From: a bacterium
Lineage (GTDB): Bacteria > Zhuqueibacterota > QNDG01 > JAFGCO01
Assembly: GCA_016930535.1 (NCBI GenBank)
Contig: JAFGGN010000041.1
Span: 1-64,000 of the forward strand
Length of the DNA: 64,000 bases
Direction: 5' to 3'
Shown: piece after piece, positions 26,702 through 36,112 of the stretch
Layout of the letters: every line of letters starts with the position of its first letter
Numbering within the stretch: the first letter of the stretch is position 1
Notes under the pieces: generated by a model
Seen by the model: only the letters and a program-made list of their open reading frames with translations
Told to the model about the DNA's origin: nothing
Database searches by the model: none
Translations under genes and position numbers: made by a program

Positions 26702-28687
26702 CTATTTGAAAGGGATTCGAATGATTGTCAAAGAATTAGGCCGGAAAGTTTGACTGAATTGCGGCCTGTCCATTATTTGTTTCACTTCTGTCGGAACAAT
26801 TTTCTTTGGCTCCTTGAGCGAATTTTCATCTTCCAGAGACGCGGATGTGAGCACGATAACTTTGGCGTCAACCTTTCCCTTTTCAACGCCTGATAATTCG
26901 AGTTTTGCCTCAATCTGCTTGTCGGCAACATTGACTACTTTGATTACAACCTCGCCTTCGTTTTCATCCAAAACAGCACTGATATTCAGCGCATCTGTTT
27001 TTTCGCTCAATGCAGGGATACCGGTGGTTTGTACTTCCAGTTGATGTGTTCCTTTGTTAAGACTGAACAATTTCTGCACATAATAATTGGCCGATCCGTA
27101 GGAATCGAGATTATCAAACCAGATCAGGTCCGGCCGCCATTGCCAGGCGTTCTCGTTGCCGAACAGCGGCGCGTAACAGCTCATGGTCACCAGATCGGCG
27201 TTGCGTTCCATCCCCGTCATAAATGCGGCTTCAGAAAGGGCGCATCTCCAGCTGTTCCTGTTATCCGGCCTGGCATGCGCCGCATACTCGCCGACAAACA
27301 GCTTCGGACCGTCCCGTTGATAATCGTCGTATCGGCCGGTGTTTTCCAGAAACCACTCGGGTTTACGGTAGAAATGCTCGTCGACTATTTCCGGCCGAAG
27401 CTCTCTGTATTGCGCCCACAGATATTCCACTTCAGCTTCTCCATTCGGGAAAAATGTAGCGTCAGACCCGGTGGTTGCAATCAGTTGCATATCCGGATAT
27501 TTTTCTTTAATGGCCGCTGCAAATTTTTTGTATCGGGCGATATATTGAGGGCCCCATTGTTCATTGCCGATGCCGAGTAATTTTAATTCAAATGGTTCGG
27601 GATGTCCCATCCCGGCCCGCACTTTGCCCCATTTGCTGTCTTCAGGACCGTTGGCAAACTCGATCAAATCAAGCGCATCCTGAATATACGGCCCCAGTTG
27701 ATCCATTGGCGTCAATTCAGCAGAGTTGAACTGGCATGCCATCCCGCAATTGATAATCGGCATGGGTTCGGCACAAAGATCCTCCGCCAGAAGAAAGCAT
27801 TCAAAGAATCCCAACCCAAAGGATTGAAAATAATCCGGTGTATAGCGATGCCGGAACTCAGAATTCCAGCGATTGATGATACAAATACGTTCATCAATAT
27901 CGCCAATGGTATTTTTCCACTGATATCGTTGAGAAAGATCGAATCCTTCAACAATACACCCGCCGGGAAAACGGAGGAAACCGGGTTTCAGTTCTGCCAG
28001 AAGCTGTACCAGATCTTTCCGAAGACCATTTTTACGCCCTTTCCATGTATCTTCAGGGAAAAGCGATACCATATCCATATCCAGTTTTCCGGTATCGTCG
28101 AACCAGATATTCAGACGGGCCTCTGGTTCTGTTTTCGAGGAGGTCATATTGCATTGATACGCTTTCCAATCGGATGCAAAGCCCGTGATCTTTGCATCGG
28201 CCAGAACATTCCCTTCTCCATCGACCAGTTCTATACGGATGGCGGAGATATCTCCTTCAGTTTTGCGTGCTTGCATCGAGAACCGGTATTCCCCGCCCTC
28301 ACGGAGTCCCATACCCCGGAATCCTTCATTCGCCAGCCCGAATCCTTCACCGGGATTGTCGATCAGGACGCTTATGAATCTTGGATTACGGGGCCTGTTT
28401 AGTTCATCACGGAAGCTCAGAATCCGCCCCTCTGCCCCGGCCTTCCTGATAAGCTGCCATCCGCGCAGAGGTTTGTCAAACTCAAAAGAACGATTTTTCA
28501 CCAATTCGGCATAGAGTCCTCCATCCGCTCCAAAATTGATGTCTTCAAAAAACACGCCGTACATGGTTGGACTGATCCTGGCGCCCGGCCTGGTGATATC
28601 GATCCTGATGCTGGGTATGGCCAGGATCTGGCTTGCAAACAGTAAAGGACAGACAAGTTTCTGTATCAGCCGACTGAATGATCTCAT
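26702..28687 (-). CDS. GH51 alpha-L-arabinofuranosidase, exported
   Basis: A 661-residue paralogue of the GH51 enzyme at 22199-24163 with the same order: CBM4-like N-terminal insert, FRFPGGCIVEG, GIGNEQWG (acid/base Glu) and LFVGEYAA (nucleophile Glu; note Tyr where the paralogue has Trp). It differs in having an N-terminal signal peptide (about 1-23, ...LLFASQILAIP), so it should act in the periplasm or outside, before import. AAGGAAA precedes the start and the GH43 arabinanase follows 21 bases downstream. The two proteins are alike over their whole length, which suggests duplication and then separation by compartment. Confidence 0.93.
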   Translation of the reverse strand: MRSFSRLIQKLVCPLLFASQILAIPSIRIDITRPGARISPTMYGVFFEDINFGADGGLYAELVKNRSFEFDKPLRGWQLIRKAGAEGRILSFRDELNRPRNPRFISVLIDNPGEGFGLANEGFRGMGLREGGEYRFSMQARKTEGDISAIRIELVDGEGNVLADAKITGFASDWKAYQCNMTSSKTEPEARLNIWFDDTGKLDMDMVSLFPEDTWKGRKNGLRKDLVQLLAELKPGFLRFPGGCIVEGFDLSQRYQWKNTIGDIDERICIINRWNSEFRHRYTPDYFQSFGLGFFECFLLAEDLCAEPMPIINCGMACQFNSAELTPMDQLGPYIQDALDLIEFANGPEDSKWGKVRAGMGHPEPFELKLLGIGNEQWGPQYIARYKKFAAAIKEKYPDMQLIATTGSDATFFPNGEAEVEYLWAQYRELRPEIVDEHFYRKPEWFLENTGRYDDYQRDGPKLFVGEYAAHARPDNRNSWRCALSEAAFMTGMERNADLVTMSCYAPLFGNENAWQWRPDLIWFDNLDSYGSANYYVQKLFSLNKGTHQLEVQTTGIPALSEKTDALNISAVLDENEGEVVIKVVNVADKQIEAKLELSGVEKGKVDAKVIVLTSASLEDENSLKEPKKIVPTEVKQIMDRPQFSQTFRPNSLTIIRIPFK

Positions 28688-28710
28688 GATATTATTTCCT
28701 TCCTGTGTTT

Positions 28711-31632
28711 TCAGTGAACATTGTCTGCTCCTGCTGAATCCGGTTCATACAGATGAAACCTCGTTTCCGGCACGGCTGTAACCGATGGCGGGCATTGACC
28801 AAAATCAATCTCTATCCGATCCATGATGACAGCAGGAGACAGTGCCCGGACATAGAGCGTATGCCTGCCGGCGTCCGGCAGAACAAATGCCGCAGTCTTG
28901 CCGGTTTGATTGCTCAGCACATTCTGTTTCCACTCCGCGCTTCTTCCCACGGTTCGAAAATCAAGGATCTTCTCATCAAGGCGGTCCACAGAAACGGCCA
29001 GTTTGAGTCCTTCATTATAAAGCGGATGTGTCGGAATACAGACGACGCGGACAAGACATTCCCCGGCACCGGAATAAAAGTCATACTCAGCCGTACACCC
29101 GCCACCCGATGTGCATAGCGTATCTGAAAGGCCGTAATCCGAGATCAGACTGCCTCCCGTATACCCCAGACCGCTGATCCTTTTCCATCCGTTATGCATC
29201 CGGCTTGGATTTTCCGCCCATATGGATACTTTATTGTTCAATTCAAAGAAATCAGCATTTGAAGCCAATGCAGAATCTGACAATCGCATGGCAGTAACCG
29301 ACACACGATACATCAATCCGCTGCCGGTTATACGCAGCTCTCCTCTGTTCGTCTTTGGTTCGGGCACCTGGTTCCAGTCGACAGACACCCATATCCGCCT
29401 TTCGCGGCTTTTATCCTGATTCATCAATGTGCCGCCGGATTCGGACAGCCGGATCCACGGAACAGAAGCCGACACCGTCCATTCAACCGGCGTCTCTTCC
29501 TTTAAATAGATATCAATGAAATGCCTGCTTTTTTGTCTTTCATAAAATACAGGGAGGGGCCATGCACGGTCATTTTGATACGCTTCATCGTCGAAGCCCT
29601 CACGTGCGATACCGAACGGTGCATTTTCATGGAATTTCCAGGCCGGTTCAGGAGGCATGTCGAACACGGGTAATTGTCTGGGATTCATGGACATCATCCC
29701 TTCCCATTTTCCACCGGCCATTCTGTGATTATATACATCGGTGATATACACGATACTGTCATAGGCAGCCCGCGACCTCCTGACATATTCATTCGCACTC
29801 AGTCTGCCCTGCCGCTCAACCTGATATGCTTTCTCCAGATTGAGGAATTTGGCGTTCATCCATGATGCGCATTTCACCGGATATGCCACGCATTGAAAAA
29901 AAGCATCATGCAAACGATCGGGGATGCGGTTTTTCAGCGCATTGACACGGTCCGAAATGGCCTCAAATGCATCGAGCCTGATCTGAGCTTCATCATTATA
30001 AACCCAGTGATTGAAATCGGAGGGGCTGACGATTGTTTTATCCTCAACCTGATTCCATCCCATGAATTCCGGCCTTCTTTCAAAACAGAGCTGATAATAA
30101 ATCCTGAACAGTTCCGTTATCTCCCGGCCGGAGCCGGGGCCGATGGTCTCCGCCCATTTTTCATGATGTGTCCATACACTTTCACTGTTCGGGAACGCAT
30201 CGATGTCATAGGCCATATCCAGAAACAACTGCATATTGTACTCGGCCGGCTTGATATCTCCGACATTGACAATCCACAGTCTTCTTGCACCGCACGCATA
30301 GGCCTTGGTCATTTCTTCCCAGATTAAAACGGGATGCGTGCTGCTCAGCCACAGATAATCATGGGGCCTTCCCCAGTATGAAATATGATAATATACGCCG
30401 CTGCCGCCGGGTCTTTGCCGCTCTTCGGGTCCGCTCAACCGGCGAATATACCCGTAATTATCATCCGTCCAGACAATCGCAATATCCCCTGGAAGCCTGA
30501 GTCCATGGTCATATATATCGAGCACCTCTTTGTACGGGGTAAATGTCTGCGGCACGGACGATACATCCGGATTGAGATATGCGGCCAGAATTTTTCTCTG
30601 TTCGTCCACAATCGCCTGCAGTGCATCCACCCTGGCATCCATGTTTTCATAGCCTTCCATGCCGCTGTCATGAATGCCGCGCATGCCGACCGTATACACC
30701 GCTTCATTGGCCCTGCTTTGTTTTACCCGCTCTGTCCAGTATGCGGTCACCCGCTCCCGGTTTGTCCGGAAATTGAACTGGCCCATGGTCCTTCCATCCC
30801 ATTCATCGACATTGTTTCGCAGCATGGGCTCCGCATGACTGCTGCCGATGACAATCTGATATTTTCGGGCCATCTCCGGATTTCCGGGATAATGAAAAAA
30901 TGCCCGGGTGCAATGATGCATGGCCGGCCATATGTAATTGGCATTCAGGCGCAGCAGAAGTTCGAATATTTTCGCATACGTTTTTGGACCGATATCTCCT
31001 GTTTCGGGTTCGAATGACTGTGCTGCCCAGGGCTGTAATCCCCAGTCTTCGTCATTCAGAAAAATACCCCGGTATTGCACAGAAGGCGCTTTTGACAAAT
31101 GATCAGCAGCCGGAACAGCCAGCGTATCCTTCTGCTCCGGCCTGACATCCGCCCACCAGATCCAGGGGGATACACCGATCTCCCTGGACAGATGAAACAC
31201 GCCGTAAGCCGTGCCGCGCGGATCGCTGCCGCAAATCATCAGAACCGGTTGCTGACCGTCCGGTGCTGTCTGAAACCGGTGTGCATACCTCTCCCACTGA
31301 CCGGCCAGCGATTCAGTCAAGTCCTTGTCCTCTTCACCGGTCCGTTCCCTGATCAGCCGGCTTCCCACAGTCCCCACAAGAATCACGGGACCGGACATTT
31401 CGGGAAACAGTTGCGTGATCCGGGGCAAATAACCGGTAACGCGCTCGATATCACGGGCCAGCAGATCCGCGCTGATCCGGATCAGTTCGGGCTCCTGAGC
31501 ATCGATAACGATGACAGGATGGATATCCGGGCTGTTGATCAAAAACATCCCGCCTGACTGCGCGGAAAAGCAGAGAACCACCCACTGAGCCGCGATGATG
31601 CCGATCGATTTTTTAATATGGGGACCGTTCAT
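28711..31632 (-). CDS. GH115 alpha-glucuronidase-like enzyme
   Basis: A 973-residue exported protein of glycoside hydrolase family 115. N-terminal domain about 35-180 (LLARDIERVTGYLPRI ... GTAYGVFHLSREIGVSPW WWAD-type region), TIM-barrel catalytic region about 185-500 (YRGIFLNDEDWGLQPWA, NYIWPAMH, DDNYGYIRRL, VNVGDIKPAEYN), a helical region, and a C-terminal beta domain about 780-960 (GYTGGSLISDYGL). Characterised family members remove 4-O-methyl-D-glucuronic acid or glucuronic acid from xylan; here in a pectin operon the target may be glucuronic acid on xylan contaminating the wall or on pectic side chains. It starts 7 bases after the stop of the DUF362 gene. Confidence 0.88.
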   Translation of the reverse strand: MNGPHIKKSIGIIAAQWVVLCFSAQSGGMFLINSPDIHPVIVIDAQEPELIRISADLLARDIERVTGYLPRITQLFPEMSGPVILVGTVGSRLIRERTGEEDKDLTESLAGQWERYAHRFQTAPDGQQPVLMICGSDPRGTAYGVFHLSREIGVSPWIWWADVRPEQKDTLAVPAADHLSKAPSVQYRGIFLNDEDWGLQPWAAQSFEPETGDIGPKTYAKIFELLLRLNANYIWPAMHHCTRAFFHYPGNPEMARKYQIVIGSSHAEPMLRNNVDEWDGRTMGQFNFRTNRERVTAYWTERVKQSRANEAVYTVGMRGIHDSGMEGYENMDARVDALQAIVDEQRKILAAYLNPDVSSVPQTFTPYKEVLDIYDHGLRLPGDIAIVWTDDNYGYIRRLSGPEERQRPGGSGVYYHISYWGRPHDYLWLSSTHPVLIWEEMTKAYACGARRLWIVNVGDIKPAEYNMQLFLDMAYDIDAFPNSESVWTHHEKWAETIGPGSGREITELFRIYYQLCFERRPEFMGWNQVEDKTIVSPSDFNHWVYNDEAQIRLDAFEAISDRVNALKNRIPDRLHDAFFQCVAYPVKCASWMNAKFLNLEKAYQVERQGRLSANEYVRRSRAAYDSIVYITDVYNHRMAGGKWEGMMSMNPRQLPVFDMPPEPAWKFHENAPFGIAREGFDDEAYQNDRAWPLPVFYERQKSRHFIDIYLKEETPVEWTVSASVPWIRLSESGGTLMNQDKSRERRIWVSVDWNQVPEPKTNRGELRITGSGLMYRVSVTAMRLSDSALASNADFFELNNKVSIWAENPSRMHNGWKRISGLGYTGGSLISDYGLSDTLCTSGGGCTAEYDFYSGAGECLVRVVCIPTHPLYNEGLKLAVSVDRLDEKILDFRTVGRSAEWKQNVLSNQTGKTAAFVLPDAGRHTLYVRALSPAVIMDRIEIDFGQCPPSVTAVPETRFHLYEPDSAGADNVH

Positions 31633-31639
31633 AGTGACC

Positions 31640-33703
31640 CTATTTCATCAGAATCATCCTGGTTCGAACCCGATGCCCGTCTGAACTCAAAATTCCGGTG
31701 TAAACACCGCTTGCAACCACATTGCCCGAATCGTCACAGCCGTTCCATGTCACCCGGTGTTCGCCTTTCGGGAAACGGCCGTCGGCCAGCACATTGATCC
31801 GGCGTCCCAGTATATCGTACACGACCAAAGTAATCCGGGAATCCCGCGACAGCGACCAGGACAGTGTTGTTTCATGGTTAAACGGATTGGGATAACTGTC
31901 AAACAGCAGGAAATTGTTCACCTGCGTGACATTCCGGGAAGGCTGTGCAACATGGGTAATGCTTTCAGGAGACGGTCCGAATTTCAAACCCCAGACCCGA
32001 TTCCCGTCCATAACGGGATTGGGATCCGGTTCACAGATGTTGATACAAAAATCGTATCGTCCGTACTTTTGCAGGGATTTTACAAGCAGCCGGTTGATTC
32101 CTGCCTTAATCTGAACATTGACCACATCGTTCGTGAACTGCGTATTCTGCAGCGTGCGTGTGCCATTGTACTCATACGCAATTTCGCCGTTGATAAAGAT
32201 TTTCAATGCCTCATCGGATCCGATCCACAACTCCGCCTGCTGATCGGCGGGCGCATAAAAATAACTGAATGCATAAGTGACCACCTGACCCGGATTGTCG
32301 AAATAATCCCTCAAATCGATACGGTCGTCGTTAAAATAAACCGGTTCGCTCCAGTTATCCACCCCTGCTTCGGGAGACAGGCCGGATTCATCTGCGATGA
32401 AACCGTGATCAATGGGATTGTCGGTCCCCTCTGCCGGGTAAGGTCCGTTCAGTATCCAGATCCGGTTGCCCTGGCCGAATGCGGCAGTGGATGCCGTATT
32501 TTTTAAAAACCTGCGCTTCGTGGATTCGATATCCGCACCCGTGACATGAATGAGATCCGGATCATTGGTGCCGAGTCCCGCCAGCTCCGCCAGGGTGATA
32601 TGCTCTATATCGTCGGGATTCATGCCCATCAACCTTGTACACACGTGGTCCACGGCCACCGGATCGGCACCTGCAACGATGGTGTTCAGCCGAACCAGAT
32701 TGGCAACTCCGTTCGAGCGCCATATGGCCGTTTTCTGGGTTTCCAGGCAGGCGATGGCATCCACAACCGCGTACCGGATCTGTGCGATATTGCACAAATC
32801 CACAATCTCCTTGTCTGTCCAGTATTTCGGTGCATCGCTGGTATGAATCAGGCGGTGACGGTAACTGTCCTGAGGTACACCTGCGGTTTTTGAGTATCCG
32901 TACATCGTGGATGGCGCCAGACCAATCTGATTTTTCAATGCGACAGTCACGCCGGGATCATGAATTTTCATCACAGGGACCGTGATATAAACATCGGCGT
33001 TCAGCACATCCTGATGTATATAGTATTTCCCGCCCTGGGGAAGTGCCTGCCCGCCTCCGGGCACGTCCACCTCCACAAGATCCTGCCAGGGATTTTCAGG
33101 GGGTGATCCGTTCAGGTTGGATAACCGCAAATTGATGCCCGCCAAATACGGATCCGTCAACAAATCCTGGTATCCGGACACATCCCATAATTTGACCCAG
33201 CAGGGACTGGAAAATTTGGACTGATAGGGCATCTCATAATCCATGGGCCTGGGAGATCCTTCGCCTACCACGATCTCCATATTGCCGGGGCTGATTTCAT
33301 CAATGATTTTTATCAGCGCTTTCACCACGCGAACGTCCGTAATTTCCCCGCAGCCCGATGGCTCGGGATCCACAATATTGGGTTTCAGAAGCACTCTGTT
33401 GCCTGGCTTGATGACCCAGTCAAATCCGCCGGCGAGATCGATGGCACGCCTTACCATGGCCTCGATTTCAGAATAACCGATTGTTGCATCATCGATGGCG
33501 ACAGGATGAGCGAGCGCCGCATCGTCGGATCTTACGATGGAAACCTTCGTGGTCGCAGCAGTCGTGGCATCGAAATCCGCCAGCATTTTATGGGACCTGA
33601 AGAACGCCGTTTCCTGTTTGCCTGCCTGGGAAAAATCCCAGTACAGCCAGCATATCAGGGCCAATCCTGAAATGATTACTTTGTTCATGGTTTTCCGGTT
33701 CAT
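31640..33703 (-). CDS. secreted DUF362-domain protein with sorting tail
   Basis: A 687-residue exported protein. Signal peptide about 1-28; DUF362 domain about 75-400 (RVLLKPNIVDPEPSGCGEIT, VGEGSPRPMDYEM, HDPGVTVALKNQIGLAPS, VAGADPVAVDHVCTRLMGM); a beta-rich module about 440-560 that looks like a PA14/NPCBM-type domain; sorting tail from about 602 (SYPNPFNHETTLSWSL ... RMILMK). DUF362 proteins are usually cytoplasmic and often ferredoxin-linked; here no 4Fe-4S motif is visible and the protein is exported. Its biochemical role is unknown. It is embedded between the permease and GH115 genes with short gaps, so it is presumably co-expressed with pectin degradation. Confidence 0.78.
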   Translation of the reverse strand: MNRKTMNKVIISGLALICWLYWDFSQAGKQETAFFRSHKMLADFDATTAATTKVSIVRSDDAALAHPVAIDDATIGYSEIEAMVRRAIDLAGGFDWVIKPGNRVLLKPNIVDPEPSGCGEITDVRVVKALIKIIDEISPGNMEIVVGEGSPRPMDYEMPYQSKFSSPCWVKLWDVSGYQDLLTDPYLAGINLRLSNLNGSPPENPWQDLVEVDVPGGGQALPQGGKYYIHQDVLNADVYITVPVMKIHDPGVTVALKNQIGLAPSTMYGYSKTAGVPQDSYRHRLIHTSDAPKYWTDKEIVDLCNIAQIRYAVVDAIACLETQKTAIWRSNGVANLVRLNTIVAGADPVAVDHVCTRLMGMNPDDIEHITLAELAGLGTNDPDLIHVTGADIESTKRRFLKNTASTAAFGQGNRIWILNGPYPAEGTDNPIDHGFIADESGLSPEAGVDNWSEPVYFNDDRIDLRDYFDNPGQVVTYAFSYFYAPADQQAELWIGSDEALKIFINGEIAYEYNGTRTLQNTQFTNDVVNVQIKAGINRLLVKSLQKYGRYDFCINICEPDPNPVMDGNRVWGLKFGPSPESITHVAQPSRNVTQVNNFLLFDSYPNPFNHETTLSWSLSRDSRITLVVYDILGRRINVLADGRFPKGEHRVTWNGCDDSGNVVASGVYTGILSSDGHRVRTRMILMK

Positions 33704-33764
33704 GTCTGCTCCTCAGGGGATATGGATCTTATTCAAAAGCGGAAATCGGCCGCCTTTTAAACAC

Positions 33765-34658
33765 TCACATGGTCATAAAAATGAATCCGCATAGAAATGC
33801 TCCCGACAGAATAAACGTCAGATACAAGAGAAAAAATTTCAAACCCATCACGGATCGATAGACCATCATGGTTTCTATTTTTGTCGATGGTCCGGCAATA
33901 AAGAATGCAAGAATCGCGCCCCGATTCATGCCCATCTCTCCAAGGACCTGAACAAGCGGAATCGCTGCTCCTCCGCAGGTGTAAAACGGTACACCCATGG
34001 CAATGGCTGCGACAAGACTCATGCTTGCCCGTCCTCCCAGAATCCGCGTGATCAGCTCTGCGGGAATCAAGGCCCTCACCAATGCGCTCAGAATCAGTGC
34101 CAGAACGAAGTATTTTCCCAGAAACAGAACACTTTGTCTGGTTTCAATCCAGATTGAACGTCTGACCTGGTCCTTCTTTACATCATTGCCCGCTGGTTTG
34201 GTTTGAATCCGTCCCTGCATTTTATCCGACAATAAACCGGCAGCCATTGCCAGAAGAAAAGCGGAAACGATTCTCGCAACAGCGATGCGCCAGCCGAGCT
34301 GAGTCAAGGTCAGCAGGAAAATTCCCGGATTCATCAGTGGTGACGAAACCATAAATGCAACCGCAGCGCCGAAGGGCAGCCCTGCAGATAAAAAGGCGAC
34401 GCCCATGGGTACGGCAATATAAGTCGGAAACGGTGAAATGAGCCCGAACAATCCGCCCGATAAAATAAAAAGAACCCTGCTTTTTCCCTGAAAATCAATT
34501 GATTCCGGCTTCATCCATCGCCGGATCACCACATTCAGCAGAACACTTAAAATAAAATAGGGTCCCACCATGAGCAGCAGTTGAACAAAACTCGAGACAA
34601 TGCGGCTCGTGTATGTATTCTCGAACAAATCACGTATTTGAAAATATAGGTCTGCCAT
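33765..34658 (-). CDS. ArsP/DUF318-family permease lacking the cysteine motif
   Basis: A 297-residue inner-membrane protein with 8 to 10 hydrophobic segments, of the predicted permease family that includes ArsP and related metal exporters. The first conserved loop reads LISPFPTYIAVPMGVAFLSA, where family members usually have a CSC-type cysteine motif; the second reads GVPFYTCGGAAIPLVQVL and keeps one Cys; the usual GPSTKIETM stretch follows. Loss of the first motif suggests a substrate other than arsenicals or metals. ATG at 34658 follows the GH140 stop by four bases, implying coupling. Why such a permease lies within a pectin operon is unclear. Confidence 0.75.
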   Translation of the reverse strand: MADLYFQIRDLFENTYTSRIVSSFVQLLLMVGPYFILSVLLNVVIRRWMKPESIDFQGKSRVLFILSGGLFGLISPFPTYIAVPMGVAFLSAGLPFGAAVAFMVSSPLMNPGIFLLTLTQLGWRIAVARIVSAFLLAMAAGLLSDKMQGRIQTKPAGNDVKKDQVRRSIWIETRQSVLFLGKYFVLALILSALVRALIPAELITRILGGRASMSLVAAIAMGVPFYTCGGAAIPLVQVLGEMGMNRGAILAFFIAGPSTKIETMMVYRSVMGLKFFLLYLTFILSGAFLCGFIFMTM

Positions 34659-34662
34659 ATGA

Positions 34663-36102
34663 TTATTTGCCGGGTTCGGGGAATTTGCGGTCCGCGTCAT
34701 CCAGAATCAGGACCCAATCATTGCCTTCTTTCCCGTCTCCTCTGGGATCGAATGTGCGGATACCTTTATTTTTTATTTGGCCGCAGTATGTCACCGTGCC
34801 GGTTCTTGGATTCATCCACCAGACCTTTAAATTTTGCCCGGTAATCATGTTCAGCCGGACATCAAATTTTTGCCCGGTGTAAGTATAAAAGAACGCGTAT
34901 GATTCACCGCGGCAGGCGATGACTGCGTCGTACCCGTTTCCCTGTCCGTCTGCCATTTGGGCCGGATCGTACCGGCGCTCAAAATAGGGGCGCGACAGAA
35001 CAAGTTTCTTCAGATACCGGATCTGGGCCGCTCCCGTATCATCGACAGCCTCATACCAGAATTGTCGCACGCCGTAGTCCCCTTCATCTCCAGGCCGGTG
35101 CATCTGCATGACGGCGTTATCCCCGTACGTATGTCCCATGGAACCGGCGAACACGGACCAATAGGCGTATCGTCTGACATCCCTGGCACACCAATAGGGT
35201 TCACTCGAATCATGAAGCCCCTGCGGAATATTTTCATAAGACGGTTCTCCGTCTATCGTGGGCTTCGGCGGATGCTTTAAATAATCATCCAGCACATATT
35301 TCCAGTTGTCTTCACCGAACCATCTCAGGGAGTCATCCGTATCGCGGCGCTGATCATAACGCCTGTGCCCGGATTGAAACATATTGAAATCAAGCCACGA
35401 AGCGTAGTGAAACCACATTGAAGATTGTGTGCGCCCGAAGGGATGAAACGTCATCAGATGACCGGGGTCGCTTTCGTGAATCACTTCCCCCAGAGCCTGC
35501 CAGATTTCCGTGCCCTGATCGCCGCGCACATCACCCCCGTTGATCCAAATCACGTTTGGAAAACTCCGGTACCGCTCAGCAAGCCATCTGCCGTAACGAA
35601 CAGCATCCTGAACCGATACTTTTCCGGATTTCACGATACTGCCCCACATGGGAACCATCGCCAGATAAATTCCCCGGTCAGCGGCCTCATGAAGTATAAA
35701 ATCCACATGATCCCAGTAATCGTATGCCAGCGTATCCGCGGAATCTGCACCGGGCGTTACATGGGGTGAAAGGGAGGGATGTCGAATCATGGCCGTATCT
35801 CCGTACACATTCACCTGGGGCAGGTCATGAAGCAGCATCACCTGAATCACATTGAATCCTTTCAGCCGGCGGTTTTCAAGATAATCAACGGCCTGTGCAC
35901 GGTCCAGTTTCTGAAAAAGCAGCCAGCCTGTATCTCCCTGCCAGAAAAAGGGCGATCCGTCTTCATGCTGTAAAAACCGGCCTTTAGGCGATACACGAAG
36001 CCAACCTTGATCACGGAGCAGACCGTCTGCCGGCCGGTCCCCGCAGCTCAGGCCGATTATCACGATGATCATAAAAAGGCCGGATTTGAGTGCCCTGTTC
36101 AT
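34663..36102 (-). CDS. GH140 apiosidase-like glycoside hydrolase
   Basis: A 479-residue exported protein with N-terminal hydrophobic segment and Cys20 in GLSC (possible lipoprotein). It belongs to the DUF4038/GH140 type TIM-barrel family: GRFLQHEDGSPFFWQGDTGWLL-like opening (residues 41-62), Asp191 in WINGGDVRGD and Glu286 in TIDGEPSYENIP as the likely catalytic pair, WSVFAGSMGHTYG, and a C-terminal beta-sandwich (about 400-475). The characterised apiosidase of this family removes the apiose-linked disaccharide from rhamnogalacturonan II. Presence here suggests the organism attacks RG-II side chains or apiogalacturonan. The family also holds enzymes of other specificity. Confidence 0.8.
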   Translation of the reverse strand: MNRALKSGLFMIIVIIGLSCGDRPADGLLRDQGWLRVSPKGRFLQHEDGSPFFWQGDTGWLLFQKLDRAQAVDYLENRRLKGFNVIQVMLLHDLPQVNVYGDTAMIRHPSLSPHVTPGADSADTLAYDYWDHVDFILHEAADRGIYLAMVPMWGSIVKSGKVSVQDAVRYGRWLAERYRSFPNVIWINGGDVRGDQGTEIWQALGEVIHESDPGHLMTFHPFGRTQSSMWFHYASWLDFNMFQSGHRRYDQRRDTDDSLRWFGEDNWKYVLDDYLKHPPKPTIDGEPSYENIPQGLHDSSEPYWCARDVRRYAYWSVFAGSMGHTYGDNAVMQMHRPGDEGDYGVRQFWYEAVDDTGAAQIRYLKKLVLSRPYFERRYDPAQMADGQGNGYDAVIACRGESYAFFYTYTGQKFDVRLNMITGQNLKVWWMNPRTGTVTYCGQIKNKGIRTFDPRGDGKEGNDWVLILDDADRKFPEPGK

Positions 36103-36112
36103 ATGGATTCCA

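Noticed and set aside
33765..34658. Calling the permease an arsenic or metal exporter
   Set aside because: The first cysteine motif of that group is absent and no ArsR or metal-resistance gene is adjacent, so only the broad family is reported.
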